Source: Pseudomonadota bacterium
GTDB taxonomy: Bacteria; Pseudomonadota; Gammaproteobacteria; Xanthomonadales; Xanthomonadaceae
Assembly: GCA_023390905.1 (NCBI GenBank)
Contig: JAEWBY010000011.1
Location: 98,271-162,270, forward strand
DNA: 64,000 nucleotides
Reading direction: 5' to 3'
Below the pieces are notes generated by a model. It made no database searches and was not told the DNA's origin. It saw only the letters and a list, made by a program, of their open reading frames with translations. Of the stretch, positions 1 through 7,801 are shown piece after piece. The translations under genes and the position numbers were made by a program. The first letter of the stretch is position 1. The number at the start of each line of letters is the position of its first letter.

Positions 1-336
1 TTCATTTCGCAATACAGCGGCGTGCCGATGAGCGCGGATCAGTATTTCGTCGTGCTGATCGCCTCGGTGCTCGGCAGCTTCGGTACGGCCGGCGTGCCGG
101 GCACGGCGGTGATCATGGCCACGGTCGTGCTGAGCGCGGCGGGGCTGCCGCTGGAAACCATCGGCTATTTGTATGCGATCGATCGCGTGCTCGACATGAT
201 GCGCACGCTGACCAACGTCACCGGGCAGATGGTGGTGCCGGTGCTGGTGGCGAAGGAAACCGGTCTGCTGGATCGTGCGATCTACGACACCCCGCGCAGC
301 AACCTCGGCGTCGAGGAAGGCAATGATCCTGCCTGA
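1..336 (+). CDS. Dicarboxylate/amino acid:cation symporter (DAACS), C-terminal part
   Basis: This is the 3' end of a sodium- or proton-coupled symporter of the GltP/DctA family, an inner-membrane carrier for C4-dicarboxylates or acidic amino acids. The frame is open from base 1, so the start lies outside the window. The visible segment has the conserved hydrophobic stretch GSFGTAGVPGTAVIM followed by the family signature with IDRVLDMMRTLTNV near residues 60-72, where substrate- and cation-binding Asp and Asn residues sit in HP2/TM8. The end lacks the positively charged tail seen in some members. The stop overlaps the start of the following GNAT gene by 14 bases, which suggests translational coupling. 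Substrate cannot be assigned. Confidence 0.88.
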   Translation, partial: FISQYSGVPMSADQYFVVLIASVLGSFGTAGVPGTAVIMATVVLSAAGLPLETIGYLYAIDRVLDMMRTLTNVTGQMVVPVLVAKETGLLDRAIYDTPRSNLGVEEGNDPA

Positions 337-748
337 GGGCTATGCGCTGGAAGCGCGCACGCCCGAGGTGGACGAATGCCTGAGCCTTCGCGCGGTTTCG
401 GGATTGTCGCCGCGCAGCCGCGAGGCGGCCGAACGCGGCCTGCCCAACACGCTGTTCGGCGTGGTCATCAGCCACGACGGCACGGCCATCGGCATGGGCC
501 GCATCGTCGGTGATGGCGGCGGCACCTTCGTCATCGTCGACATCGCCGTGGATCCTTCGCACCAGAAGCGCGGACTGGGCAAGGCGATCATGGATGCGCT
601 GCATGCTTGGCTGGAGGCGAACGCGCCGGACAGCGCGCATGTTTCGCTGATTGCCGATGGCCACGCCCGGCATCTGTACGCGCAGTATGGATTCGTCGAT
701 GTCGGGCCGAAATCGATCGGCATGCATTACGTCAAGCAGTCCCGGTAG
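323..748 (+). CDS. GNAT family N-acetyltransferase
   Basis: The 141-residue protein has the GNAT fold: motif A is visible as DPSHQKRGLGKAIM (the R/Q-x-x-G-x-G acetyl-CoA pyrophosphate loop) near residues 75-88, followed by a C-terminal ARHLYAQYGF motif B typical of small-molecule or aminoglycoside-like acetyltransferases. It would transfer an acetyl group from acetyl-CoA to an unknown amine in the cytoplasm. I chose the ATG at 323, because an upstream in-frame codon at 275 would add 16 residues with no GNAT similarity and lie wholly inside the symporter gene. The 14-base overlap with the symporter suggests co-expression. Substrate is unknown. Confidence 0.85.
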   Translation: MILPEGYALEARTPEVDECLSLRAVSGLSPRSREAAERGLPNTLFGVVISHDGTAIGMGRIVGDGGGTFVIVDIAVDPSHQKRGLGKAIMDALHAWLEANAPDSAHVSLIADGHARHLYAQYGFVDVGPKSIGMHYVKQSR

Positions 749-892
749 CAGCGGCCGGCCGGATGCCGGGTCAACCGCCCGCACGCCGCGCCGGGCGCAC
801 CGAAGAACTCACGTCACCGGCCATGACTTCCGGGCTGCGCACGCGCGCCGGAGCCGCTCTAGGCTGGGGGAACATTTCCGGGAACCCTACCC

Positions 893-2266
893 ATGCGCAT
901 ACCCAAAGCACTCTGGCTGGCCGCCGGCCTGCTGTTGTCATTGCCGGCGCTGGCTGCCGACAGTGACCGCTGGACCGTGCCGGTCGCGGTCAAGAAACTC
1001 GACAACGGCCTGACCGTGGTCATCTCCGAGGATCACAGTTCGCCCGTGGTCGGCGTGAGCGTGGTCTACCACGTCGGCATGCGGCTGGAGCCGCGCGATC
1101 GCACCGGCTTCGCGCACCTGTTCGAACATCTGATGTTCCAGGGCACGCCGAACGCGAAGAAGGGCGTGTTCGACAGCGTGATCTCCGGTGGCGGCGGCAG
1201 CAACAACGGCTCCACGCGACCGGACTTCACCAACTACATCGAAACCGCGCCGGTTTCGGCGCTCGATGCCATCCTCTGGCTCGAAGCCGATCGCATGAAG
1301 ACGCTCGACTTCAATCCCGAAACGCTGAAGAACCAGCAGGACGTGGTGAAGGAAGAAATCCGCGTCAACGTGAAGAACCAGCCCTACGGCGGCTTCATGT
1401 GGATCGACATCGGCCAGCATGCCTTCCAGAAGTGGGAAAACAACCACGACGGGTACGGCAGCTTCGAAGATCTGGAAAACGCCAGCCTCAAGGATGTCGA
1501 AGCCTTCCATCGCGACTATTACGGCCCGAACAACGCCGTGCTCTCGATTGCCGGCGACATCACCCCGGCGCAGGGTTTTGCATTGGCGCAGAAGTATTTC
1601 GGCGGCATTCCCCCGCGCGCCACCCCGGCCATGCCGGATTTCAGGGAAGGCCTGAACACGCAGGAAAAGCGCGTGCAGCAGAGTGACGCGCTGGCGCAGG
1701 TGCCGGCGATCGCCGCGGCGTGGAAGATGCCCGAACGCGGCAGCAAGGATCACGCGCCGATGGCGGTGCTCGGTGCGCTGCTCGGCAATGGCGACGCATC
1801 GCGCCTGCACCAGGGACTGGTGAAGGGTCGCGAGCTCGCGCTGAACGTGGAGTCGATGTACGGCCTGACCAGCGAGTGGGAATACGACGGACCCACCCTG
1901 TTCACCGTATTCGCGCTGTACAAGCCGACCACCGACGCCGACACCGTGCTCAATGGCATCGACGAGGAAATCGCCCGCATCGCGCGCGAGGGCGCGGACG
2001 AGGCCACCCTGGCGCGCGTCAAGACGCAGTTGCTGGCGGACTGGTACAACGGGCTGGAGATGTTCATCAACCGCGCCGACACACTCGCCAAGCTGCAGAC
2101 GCTGTGGGGCGATGCCAATGTCGTGAACCGGATTCCCGGCTGGATCCAGTCGGTCAGCTCGGATGACCTCAAGCGCGTCGCCGCCACGTACCTGACCACC
2201 GCCAACCGCACCGTCATCGATCGCAAACCCGCTTCGATGATCGCCCCGGCCGCGAAGCAGCAATGA
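893..2266 (+). CDS. Secreted M16 family zinc metallopeptidase (catalytic member)
   Basis: A 457-residue insulinase/pitrilysin-type peptidase. The N-terminus is a signal peptide (basic MRIPK, hydrophobic core, ALAA cleavage region near residue 22), so it acts in the periplasm or is lipid-free in the envelope. The inverted zinc motif HxxEH is present as HLFEH (residues 75-79) with the downstream VVKEEIR glutamate region providing the third ligand. Two M16 domains follow. Length fits the short two-subunit bacterial M16B type. Its stop overlaps the region of the start of the next M16 gene, which lacks the zinc motif, so the two probably form a heterodimer. Physiological substrates are unknown; the family degrades peptides or processes precursors. 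Confidence 0.92.
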   Translation: MRIPKALWLAAGLLLSLPALAADSDRWTVPVAVKKLDNGLTVVISEDHSSPVVGVSVVYHVGMRLEPRDRTGFAHLFEHLMFQGTPNAKKGVFDSVISGGGGSNNGSTRPDFTNYIETAPVSALDAILWLEADRMKTLDFNPETLKNQQDVVKEEIRVNVKNQPYGGFMWIDIGQHAFQKWENNHDGYGSFEDLENASLKDVEAFHRDYYGPNNAVLSIAGDITPAQGFALAQKYFGGIPPRATPAMPDFREGLNTQEKRVQQSDALAQVPAIAAAWKMPERGSKDHAPMAVLGALLGNGDASRLHQGLVKGRELALNVESMYGLTSEWEYDGPTLFTVFALYKPTTDADTVLNGIDEEIARIAREGADEATLARVKTQLLADWYNGLEMFINRADTLAKLQTLWGDANVVNRIPGWIQSVSSDDLKRVAATYLTTANRTVIDRKPASMIAPAAKQQ

Positions 2267-2277
2267 GGAGCCCTGCC

Positions 2278-3708
2278 ATGACGCTGCACAAGAACGTGAT
2301 CGCTTTCGCCGTCACCAGCCTGCTCGCCTGCGGTGTGTTCGCCGGCGCCGCGCAGGCCGCCGAGCCGGCGCTGCCGAAGGATCTGCCCGCCTATGCACCG
2401 GACAAACCCCTGCCGGTGCCACGGATCGAAAAGAAGACGCTCGCCAACGGACTCGAGGTGTGGGTGGTTCCGCGCAATGGCGTGCCGCGCGTGGACTACG
2501 TGCTGGCCGCGCGCAACGCCGGCCTGGCGGCCGATGCCGCCGATGCATCCGGATTCGCCAGCCTGCTCGCCGGGCTGCTGACCGAAGGCACGGCGCGCCG
2601 TGACTCGCGCGCGGTGGCCGAGGCCGCGCAGGGATTCGGCGGCAGCCTCAGTGCATCGGCCAGCAACGACGGCATCAGCGTGTACGCCGATGCGTTGTCC
2701 AGCCATGCCGGGTCGATGCTGGATCTGCTGGCCGAAGTCGTGCGCACGCCGGCCTTCCCCGACAACGAGGTCAAGCTCGCGCAGGCCAATGCGGCCCAGC
2801 AGTTGAAAGCCGCCGAAGCGCAGCCGTCGTTCCGCGCCAACCGCGCGATGCTGTCCGCGATTTATGGTGATCATCCGTATGCGCGCACGCAGCTGAGTGA
2901 AGCCGGCATCGCCGCGCTCAATCCGGCCAGACTGCGCAGCGAACACGCACGCCGCTTCCATCCCGAGCGCAGCCTGCTGGTCATCACCGGACGCGTGACG
3001 CCGGCCGAAGGCTTCGCCATGGCGCAGAAAGCCTTCGGTGACTGGAAGGGCACCGGCGCGGGCGTGGCGGAGACGCCGGCCGCGCCGCGCCAGGCGCAGC
3101 CGCGCTTCGTCCTGTTGCAGCGCGATGGCAGCGTGCAGTCGACCCTGCGCATCGGCCGTCCGGCGCTGGCCGCCACCGACCCCGACTACGTGGCGATGCA
3201 GTTCACCCGCATCCTGCTCGGGGGCGGCTTCAGCAGCCGCGTCAACCTCAACCTGCGCGAGGAAAAGGGCTACACGTATGGGGCCGGCGTGAAGCTGTCG
3301 GCTTCGCGCGCCGGTGGCGACGTGGTCGCCAACGCCGACGTGCGCAATGACGTGACCGGCGCTTCGCTGAAGGAGTTCTTCCACGAATTCGATCGCCTGC
3401 GCAACGAGGCGGTGACCGACAAGGACATGGAAGACACCAAGCGCTTCATCGCCGGCGACTACGTGATCAGCAACCAGTTGCAGGGCGCGGTCGCCGCGAC
3501 CCTGGCGAAGAACTGGCTCAATGGCCTGCCGCCGGAGTTCCTCGGCCAGTACGTGCCGACGTTGCGCGCGCTGGATGCGGCCAAGGTGCAGGCGGTGGCC
3601 AGGCAGTATTTCGACCCGAAGCAGCAGTCCATCGTCGTGGTCGGCGATGGCAAGGCCGTGGCCGACCAGCTCAAGCCTTACGGGCACTTCCAGTTGCAGT
3701 CGAAGTAA
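2278..3708 (+). CDS. Secreted M16 family peptidase-like protein (non-catalytic partner)
   Basis: This 476-residue protein has an N-terminal signal peptide (MTLHKNVIAF followed by a hydrophobic core and AQAAE) and two M16-type domains, but where its neighbour has HLFEH it has SLLAGLL, so the zinc-binding HxxEH is absent. The C-terminal domain keeps the LREEKGYTYGAG motif (RxxxGLxY/G type) that contributes to substrate binding in M16B heterodimers. I prefer the ATG at 2278 because a GAGGAG Shine-Dalgarno lies at 2265-2270; an in-frame ATG at 2263 overlaps the upstream stop and would place five residues before the signal peptide. Inferred role: the regulatory subunit of an envelope M16 peptidase complex with the upstream gene. 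Confidence 0.9.
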   Translation: MTLHKNVIAFAVTSLLACGVFAGAAQAAEPALPKDLPAYAPDKPLPVPRIEKKTLANGLEVWVVPRNGVPRVDYVLAARNAGLAADAADASGFASLLAGLLTEGTARRDSRAVAEAAQGFGGSLSASASNDGISVYADALSSHAGSMLDLLAEVVRTPAFPDNEVKLAQANAAQQLKAAEAQPSFRANRAMLSAIYGDHPYARTQLSEAGIAALNPARLRSEHARRFHPERSLLVITGRVTPAEGFAMAQKAFGDWKGTGAGVAETPAAPRQAQPRFVLLQRDGSVQSTLRIGRPALAATDPDYVAMQFTRILLGGGFSSRVNLNLREEKGYTYGAGVKLSASRAGGDVVANADVRNDVTGASLKEFFHEFDRLRNEAVTDKDMEDTKRFIAGDYVISNQLQGAVAATLAKNWLNGLPPEFLGQYVPTLRALDAAKVQAVARQYFDPKQQSIVVVGDGKAVADQLKPYGHFQLQSK

Positions 3709-3725
3709 GCCTGCGTGCAGTGCCC

Positions 3726-3753
3726 GGAAAGCCGGCCTTCGGGCCGGCTTTCC
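3726..3753 (+). terminator. Rho-independent-like terminator after the M16 pair
   Basis: A perfect 12-base-pair inverted repeat, GGAAAGCCGGCC / GGCCGGCTTTCC, closes a TTCG tetraloop, which is an unusually stable loop. The following sequence is only weakly T-rich (GCTGTTCC), so termination may be imperfect. It sits 17 bases after the M16 operon stop and before the thioesterase gene. Confidence 0.65.
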
Positions 3754-3810
3754 GCTGTTCCGGCCACGCCGGATGTGGTGCATAGTCGCCGCGTGAGGCA
3801 GGAGAGACCG

Positions 3811-4305
3811 ATGAGTGGCACACAGCGCGAACTGACCTTCCGTTTCCTGGCCCAGCCCACCGACGTCAATTACGGCGGCAAGGTGCATGGCGGCATCGTG
3901 ATGAAGTGGATCGATCAGGTCGGCTACGCCGCCGCCGTCGGCTGGAGCGGCCACTACAGCGTCACGGTGGCGGTGGGCGGCATCCGCTTCGTCGCACCGA
4001 TCCGCACCAGCGATCTGGTGACGGTATCGGCCACGCTGGTCTATACCGGCACCAGCAGCATGCATTTCGCGGTCGATGTGCGGGCGCGCGATCCGATGGG
4101 GGGCGATTCGCGCCTGTGCACGCACTGCATCATCGTGTTCGTCGCGCTGGATGGCGTGGAAGGCAAGCCGACCCCCGTGCCGCCGTGGCAGCCGGAAACC
4201 CCGGAGGATTGCCGCCTGGCCGAGTACGCGCTCAAGGTGATGGAGTTGAGCAAGGGCATCGAGCAGACCGTCGCCCACTACCAGGACGGGCAGGGCGTGG
4301 ATTGA
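3811..4305 (+). CDS. Acyl-CoA thioesterase, hotdog fold (YciA/BACH type)
   Basis: A 164-residue cytoplasmic thioesterase that hydrolyses acyl-CoA to free acid and CoA. The first 120 residues form a hotdog domain with the signature NYGGKVHGGIVMKWIDQ, in which the Asn/His/Asp-rich loop and the following helix carry the catalytic Asp of the BACH/YciA family. The ATG at 3811 is preceded by AGGAGA at 3800-3805; an upstream in-frame codon at 3715 would read through the terminator hairpin and is rejected. A C-terminal extension of about 35 residues (after PPWQPETPED) goes beyond the minimal hotdog. Acyl-chain preference cannot be read from sequence. Confidence 0.88.
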   Translation: MSGTQRELTFRFLAQPTDVNYGGKVHGGIVMKWIDQVGYAAAVGWSGHYSVTVAVGGIRFVAPIRTSDLVTVSATLVYTGTSSMHFAVDVRARDPMGGDSRLCTHCIIVFVALDGVEGKPTPVPPWQPETPEDCRLAEYALKVMELSKGIEQTVAHYQDGQGVD

Positions 4306-4330
4306 GCGTTCGCCCGAATCGACGGCCATG

Positions 4331-4357
4331 AAAAAACCGCCGTGACGGCGGTTTTTT
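4331..4357. terminator. Bidirectional intrinsic terminator
   Basis: AAAAAACCGCCG, loop TGA, CGGCGGTTTTTT: a 12-base-pair stem flanked by an A-tract and a T-tract, so it can end transcription in both directions. It lies between the convergent thioesterase gene and the minus-strand NlpC/P60 gene, exactly where a shared terminator is expected. Confidence 0.92.
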
Positions 4358-4382
4358 CTTTGCGGGCCACCCAGCCGGTGGC

Positions 4383-5147
4383 TTACATCGCGATGCGGCG
4401 CGCCTGCATGAAACGCGGCGCCCAGTAGCCGCTGGTCAGACTGTCCACGCGCACGTCGTTGCCCGTGCTGGGCGAGTGCAGGAAGCGGCCTTCGCCGACG
4501 TAGATGCCGACATGGTTGATCCGGCCCTTCAGGCCGAAGAACACCAGATCGCCCTGCTTGAGGTCTTCGCGCTTGGCGATCATCTCGCCGCTGGCCTGGG
4601 TGGCGATGTCGCGCGAGACGCGCGGCAGTTCGATGCCCAGTGCGGTGCGGAACACGTAGCCCACCAGACCACTGCAATCGAAACCGCTGTCCGGCGAGGT
4701 GCCGCCCCAGCGGTACGGCGTGCCCATCAGCGCCATCGCGCGCTTGAGCACGGCCTGGATCTTGCCGCCTTCGGCTTCTTTCACCACGCCTTCGCGGCTG
4801 AGGTCGTAGCTTGCGAGCATGCGGCTGAGGTCACCGGCGACCATCGTCGAGCGATCCAGCAGCGGCAGGCTGTCGCTGGCGGCCAAGCGCGGCAGCAGCG
4901 CGGCCAGGGTCGCGGTGGCGGCTTCGGCGGCCTTTTCGCGGATGCCGGCGTTGGCCGGTTTTTCCACTGACTGCACGTTGGTATCGGGTGTCACGGGCGC
5001 CACCTGTGCGGCAGCGGCGGCAGCGACGGGATCGGTGCTCTGCGCCAGCGCCGGCCCTGCCAACAGCAGGCAGAACAACAAGGACGCGCCCCGCAGGGAG
5101 CGGAGGGTGGCGGCGGGCAGGCCTGTCGGCAGGTCGTCGGTCGTCAC
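4383..5147 (-). CDS. NlpC/P60 family cell-wall endopeptidase
   Basis: A 254-residue exported protein with a signal peptide ending near ALAQ (residue 36), a long Ala-rich linker, and a C-terminal NlpC/P60 (C40) domain from about residue 133. The catalytic Cys is C158 in GFDCSGL, the catalytic His is H212 in INHVGIY and the third polar residue is H224 in RFLHSPS. Such enzymes cut peptide stems of peptidoglycan (gamma-D-Glu-mDAP bonds) in the periplasm. A paralogue with the same catalytic set lies immediately upstream on the same strand. Bond specificity is not determinable from sequence. Confidence 0.9.
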   Translation of the reverse strand: MTTDDLPTGLPAATLRSLRGASLLFCLLLAGPALAQSTDPVAAAAAAQVAPVTPDTNVQSVEKPANAGIREKAAEAATATLAALLPRLAASDSLPLLDRSTMVAGDLSRMLASYDLSREGVVKEAEGGKIQAVLKRAMALMGTPYRWGGTSPDSGFDCSGLVGYVFRTALGIELPRVSRDIATQASGEMIAKREDLKQGDLVFFGLKGRINHVGIYVGEGRFLHSPSTGNDVRVDSLTSGYWAPRFMQARRIAM

Positions 5148-5259
5148 GCGGGATTAGCAATTCAACGGGAAGGCGTCATAGTGCCTTCACTCCGGCATCA
5201 TTTTGTTCGGAATTCGTTAAAACCGCGTTAAAGCGGCCGGACTTCCGTCCCAAAGTGAG

Positions 5260-5826
5260 TCAAGAGCGTGTCAAAACGCGTCGGGCGCCGCTGTAGTGGT
5301 CCCGCCAGTAGCTGCCGTCGAGATGGTCCAGCCGGACGGTGCCGCCGGAGCTGGGTGCGTGCACGAACCGTCCCTCGCCGACATAGATCCCCACGTGGGT
5401 CACGCTGCCGCGGCTGCCGAAGAACACCAGATCGCCCGGCGCCAGCCGCATCGGCTCGATGCGCGGCCCCTGGACTTTGGCCAGCTCGCCGGAGGTGCGC
5501 GGCAGCCGCAGATCGAGCATGTCGCGGAACACGTAGGCCACCAGACCGCTGCAATCGAAACCCGATTCCGGCGTGTTGCCGCCATAGCGATAAGGCGTGC
5601 CGACCAGCCCGAGGGCTCGCATCAGCACCGCGTTGGCCGCGGCCGGATCCTCGGCCGCCACCTGCGGCCATTGCCGGGCCGGCACCGGCTGACTGCGCAC
5701 GGTTTGGCGCGACCCGCCGCAGGCGGTCAGCGCCAGGCATACCGATACCAGCAGCAGAAGACGAAGCGGAACGGACGCGCCCGCTGGCGGCGGGGCGGAC
5801 AAGCCGGGATAATGCGCGGTCTTCAT
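5260..5826 (-). CDS. NlpC/P60 family lipoprotein
   Basis: A 188-residue paralogue of the downstream NlpC/P60 gene. After a basic and Pro-rich lead, a hydrophobic segment ends in the lipobox LALTAC (lipidated C36), so the protein is predicted to be membrane-anchored, unlike its soluble neighbour. The C40 catalytic residues are C92 (FDCSGL), H144 (VTHVGIY) and H156 (RFVHAPS). I take the ATG at 5826; an in-frame codon at 5868 adds 14 basic residues without support. The pair probably arose by tandem duplication. It is divergent from the FKBP gene, with 78 bases between the starts to hold both promoters. Confidence 0.88.
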   Translation of the reverse strand: MKTAHYPGLSAPPPAGASVPLRLLLLVSVCLALTACGGSRQTVRSQPVPARQWPQVAAEDPAAANAVLMRALGLVGTPYRYGGNTPESGFDCSGLVAYVFRDMLDLRLPRTSGELAKVQGPRIEPMRLAPGDLVFFGSRGSVTHVGIYVGEGRFVHAPSSGGTVRLDHLDGSYWRDHYSGARRVLTRS

Positions 5827-5904
5827 TGCGGCGCATCTTCGCCGCAATCCCACTGGCCGACAAGCCAATCACGCTGCCGTCGGCAGCCCAGTCCAGAGCC
5901 CCGA

Positions 5905-6384
5905 ATGAAAATCGCAAAAGACAGTGTCGTCCGCTTCCATTACACCGTGTCCGAAGTCGGCCAGGAGCCGATCGAAACCTCCAGGGAGCGCGAACCGCTG
6001 GCGATCCTGATCGGCCACGGCAACATCATCCCGGGCCTGGAGAACGCGATGATGGATCACGAAGCGGGCGAAAGCTTCGGTGTGGACGTGTCGGCGGCCG
6101 ACGCCTATGGCGAGCGCCGTGACGGCCTGAGCCAGCGCGTGCCCAAGAAGCATTTCGGCACGCAGAAGCTGGTGCCGGGCCAGCAGGTGGTGCTGAACAC
6201 CAATTTCGGCCCGCGCGCGGTGACGATCCAGAAAGTCGGCATGAGCGTGGTCGATGTGGATTTGAACCACCCGATGGCCGGCAAGGATCTGCATTTCGAT
6301 GTCGAAATCGTCGAAGTGCGTGAAGCCTCCGCCGAGGAGCTCGAGCACGGCCACGTGCACGGCGACGGCGGCCATCACCACTGA
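5905..6384 (+). CDS. FKBP-type peptidyl-prolyl isomerase, SlyD-like
   Basis: A 159-residue cytoplasmic FKBP of the SlyD class: FKBP strands at the N-terminus (MKIAKDSVVRFHYTV), the LIGHGNIIPGLENAM loop, an insert-in-flap chaperone domain from about residue 65 to 120, return to FKBP (VDLNHPMAGKDLHFDVEI) and a short His-rich tail (EHGHVHGDGGHHH) of the sort that binds nickel and other metals in SlyD. It catalyses cis-trans isomerisation at proline and acts as a holdase. An in-frame frame extension back to 5296 is antisense to the NlpC gene and is rejected. Confidence 0.93.
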   Translation: MKIAKDSVVRFHYTVSEVGQEPIETSREREPLAILIGHGNIIPGLENAMMDHEAGESFGVDVSAADAYGERRDGLSQRVPKKHFGTQKLVPGQQVVLNTNFGPRAVTIQKVGMSVVDVDLNHPMAGKDLHFDVEIVEVREASAEELEHGHVHGDGGHHH

Positions 6385-6408
6385 GCCGCGCCTGTCCGCG
6401 ATGCCCGG

Positions 6409-6431
6409 ACGGCCCGCCATTGGCGGGCCGT
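6409..6431 (+). terminator. GC-rich terminator-like hairpin
   Basis: ACGGCCCGCCA and TGGCGGGCCGT are perfect inverted repeats around one base (effective stem of nine pairs with a five-base loop), followed by TTCCGTTTCC. It lies 24 bases after the FKBP stop and upstream of the DUF418 gene. Confidence 0.6.
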
Positions 6432-6496
6432 TCCGTTTCCGGGCCGCGATGCAGGAAGGCATGTTCTAATCCGACGCCTGGACCCGGGGGAAGGGA

Positions 6497-7747
6497 ATGA
6501 ACACGATCGCGATGGAATCCCGCGTGCTGCTGCAGCCGATCGCAGCCAGCGAACGCATCGAAACGATGGACGTGCTGCGCGGCTTTGCGCTGCTCGGCAT
6601 CCTGCTGATGAACATCGAGGCCTTCGCCGGGCCGATGATGGAGGCGCTGACGGGCTTGAATCCGGCGTTGACCGGTGCCGATCGCGTGGCCGATGCGGCG
6701 ATCTACCTGCTGGTGCAGGGCAAGTTCTACACCTTGTTCTCGCTGCTGTTCGGCATGGGGTTCGCGGTGATGTCGCAGCGCGCCGAAGCACGCGGCCAGG
6801 ATTTCGCGGTCGTCTATCTGCGGCGCAGCGGCGTGCTGCTGCTGATCGGCGTGATCCATGCCGTGCTGATCTGGTCCGGCGACATCCTGATCACGTATGC
6901 GCTGCTGTCCTTCTTCCTGCTGGCGTTCCGTCACCTGCCGCCGAAGTGGCTGCCGTGGCTGGCGATCGCCGCCTACCTGGTGCCTTCGGGACTGATGCTC
7001 GCGCTCGGCGCACTCGGCAGCGCGATGCAGCTGGACCCGGGCGCCGCGCAGAACTGGAATGCGGAAATGGCCAGGATGGCCAGCCAGATGGCCGCGCTCA
7101 ACGAAGCGCAGCAACAGGCCTATGGCGCGGGAACGTACCTGCAGGCGGTCGCGCAGCGTGCCGCCGACACCGGCTTCATGCTGACCAATCTGCCGATGAT
7201 GGGGCCGATGGTGTTCGCGATGTTCCTGTTCGGCGCCTGGTTCGTGAAGAGCGGCGCGATCGCCGAACCCGAACGCTTCCCGCGCCTGTTCGCGTGCCTG
7301 CGCTGGGTGGCCCTGCCGCTGGGTCTGGCCTGCATGCTGCTTTCGTTCCGCGCGCATCCGACCCTGCAGTTCGATGTCATCCACCTTGGCACCGCGATGG
7401 CTTTCGTCGGAAGCTCGATCGGCAGCCTGCTGATCGCAATGGGCTACATGGCGTGGATCGTGCGCATCAGTCGCGCCGGTCGTGCCCTGCACTGGCTCGC
7501 GCCGGCCGGACGCATGGCGTTGACCAACTACCTGATGCAGTCCATCGTCTGCACGCTGTTCTTCTATGGCTACGGACTGGGCTGGTTCGAACAGGTGCCG
7601 CGCGCCTGGCAGGTGGTGTTCGCGATCGCGCTGTTCCTGTTGCAGGTCGCCTGGAGCCATCTGTGGCTGTCGCGCTTCCGTTTCGGTCCGGCCGAATGGG
7701 TGTGGCGTTCGCTGACCTACCTGCGGCCGCAGCCCATGCGCGCATAG
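6497..7747 (+). CDS. DUF418 domain membrane protein
   Basis: A 416-residue polytopic inner-membrane protein with about ten hydrophobic segments. It opens with ERIETMDVLRGFALLGILLMNIEAF, the hallmark of the YeiB/DUF418-DUF1624 family (R-G-x-A-L-x-G-I-x-L-x-N). The C-terminal half carries the family block AGRMALTNYLMQS and a final SRFRFGPAEWVWRSLTY segment. A GGGGGAAGGG Shine-Dalgarno precedes the ATG. Function of the family is not established; it is related in topology to acyltransferase-3-like transporters. A paralogue lies at 10649, after the gor gene. Confidence 0.88.
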   Translation: MNTIAMESRVLLQPIAASERIETMDVLRGFALLGILLMNIEAFAGPMMEALTGLNPALTGADRVADAAIYLLVQGKFYTLFSLLFGMGFAVMSQRAEARGQDFAVVYLRRSGVLLLIGVIHAVLIWSGDILITYALLSFFLLAFRHLPPKWLPWLAIAAYLVPSGLMLALGALGSAMQLDPGAAQNWNAEMARMASQMAALNEAQQQAYGAGTYLQAVAQRAADTGFMLTNLPMMGPMVFAMFLFGAWFVKSGAIAEPERFPRLFACLRWVALPLGLACMLLSFRAHPTLQFDVIHLGTAMAFVGSSIGSLLIAMGYMAWIVRISRAGRALHWLAPAGRMALTNYLMQSIVCTLFFYGYGLGWFEQVPRAWQVVFAIALFLLQVAWSHLWLSRFRFGPAEWVWRSLTYLRPQPMRA

Positions 7748-7789
7748 CCACGGCATGCAGTGTTGCATCGCTGCCGATCGGTGTGCGGA

Positions 7790-7795
7790 TAGACT
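7790..7795 (+). promoter_or_regulatory. Putative -10 hexamer for a leaderless transcript
   Basis: TAGACT ends six bases before the GTG at 7802, and no Shine-Dalgarno is visible in those bases. Spacing fits transcription starting at or next to the start codon. A TTGCAT at 7763-7768 could serve as -35, but its spacing of 21 is long. Confidence 0.45.
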
Positions 7796-7801
7796 GCACG
7801 G

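Noticed and set aside
1750..4677. 975-codon minus-strand open frame opposite the M16 pair and thioesterase
   Set aside because: It runs antisense through three well supported genes, has Arg/His/Gly-rich shadow composition, and shows no domain; such frames are common in high-GC DNA.
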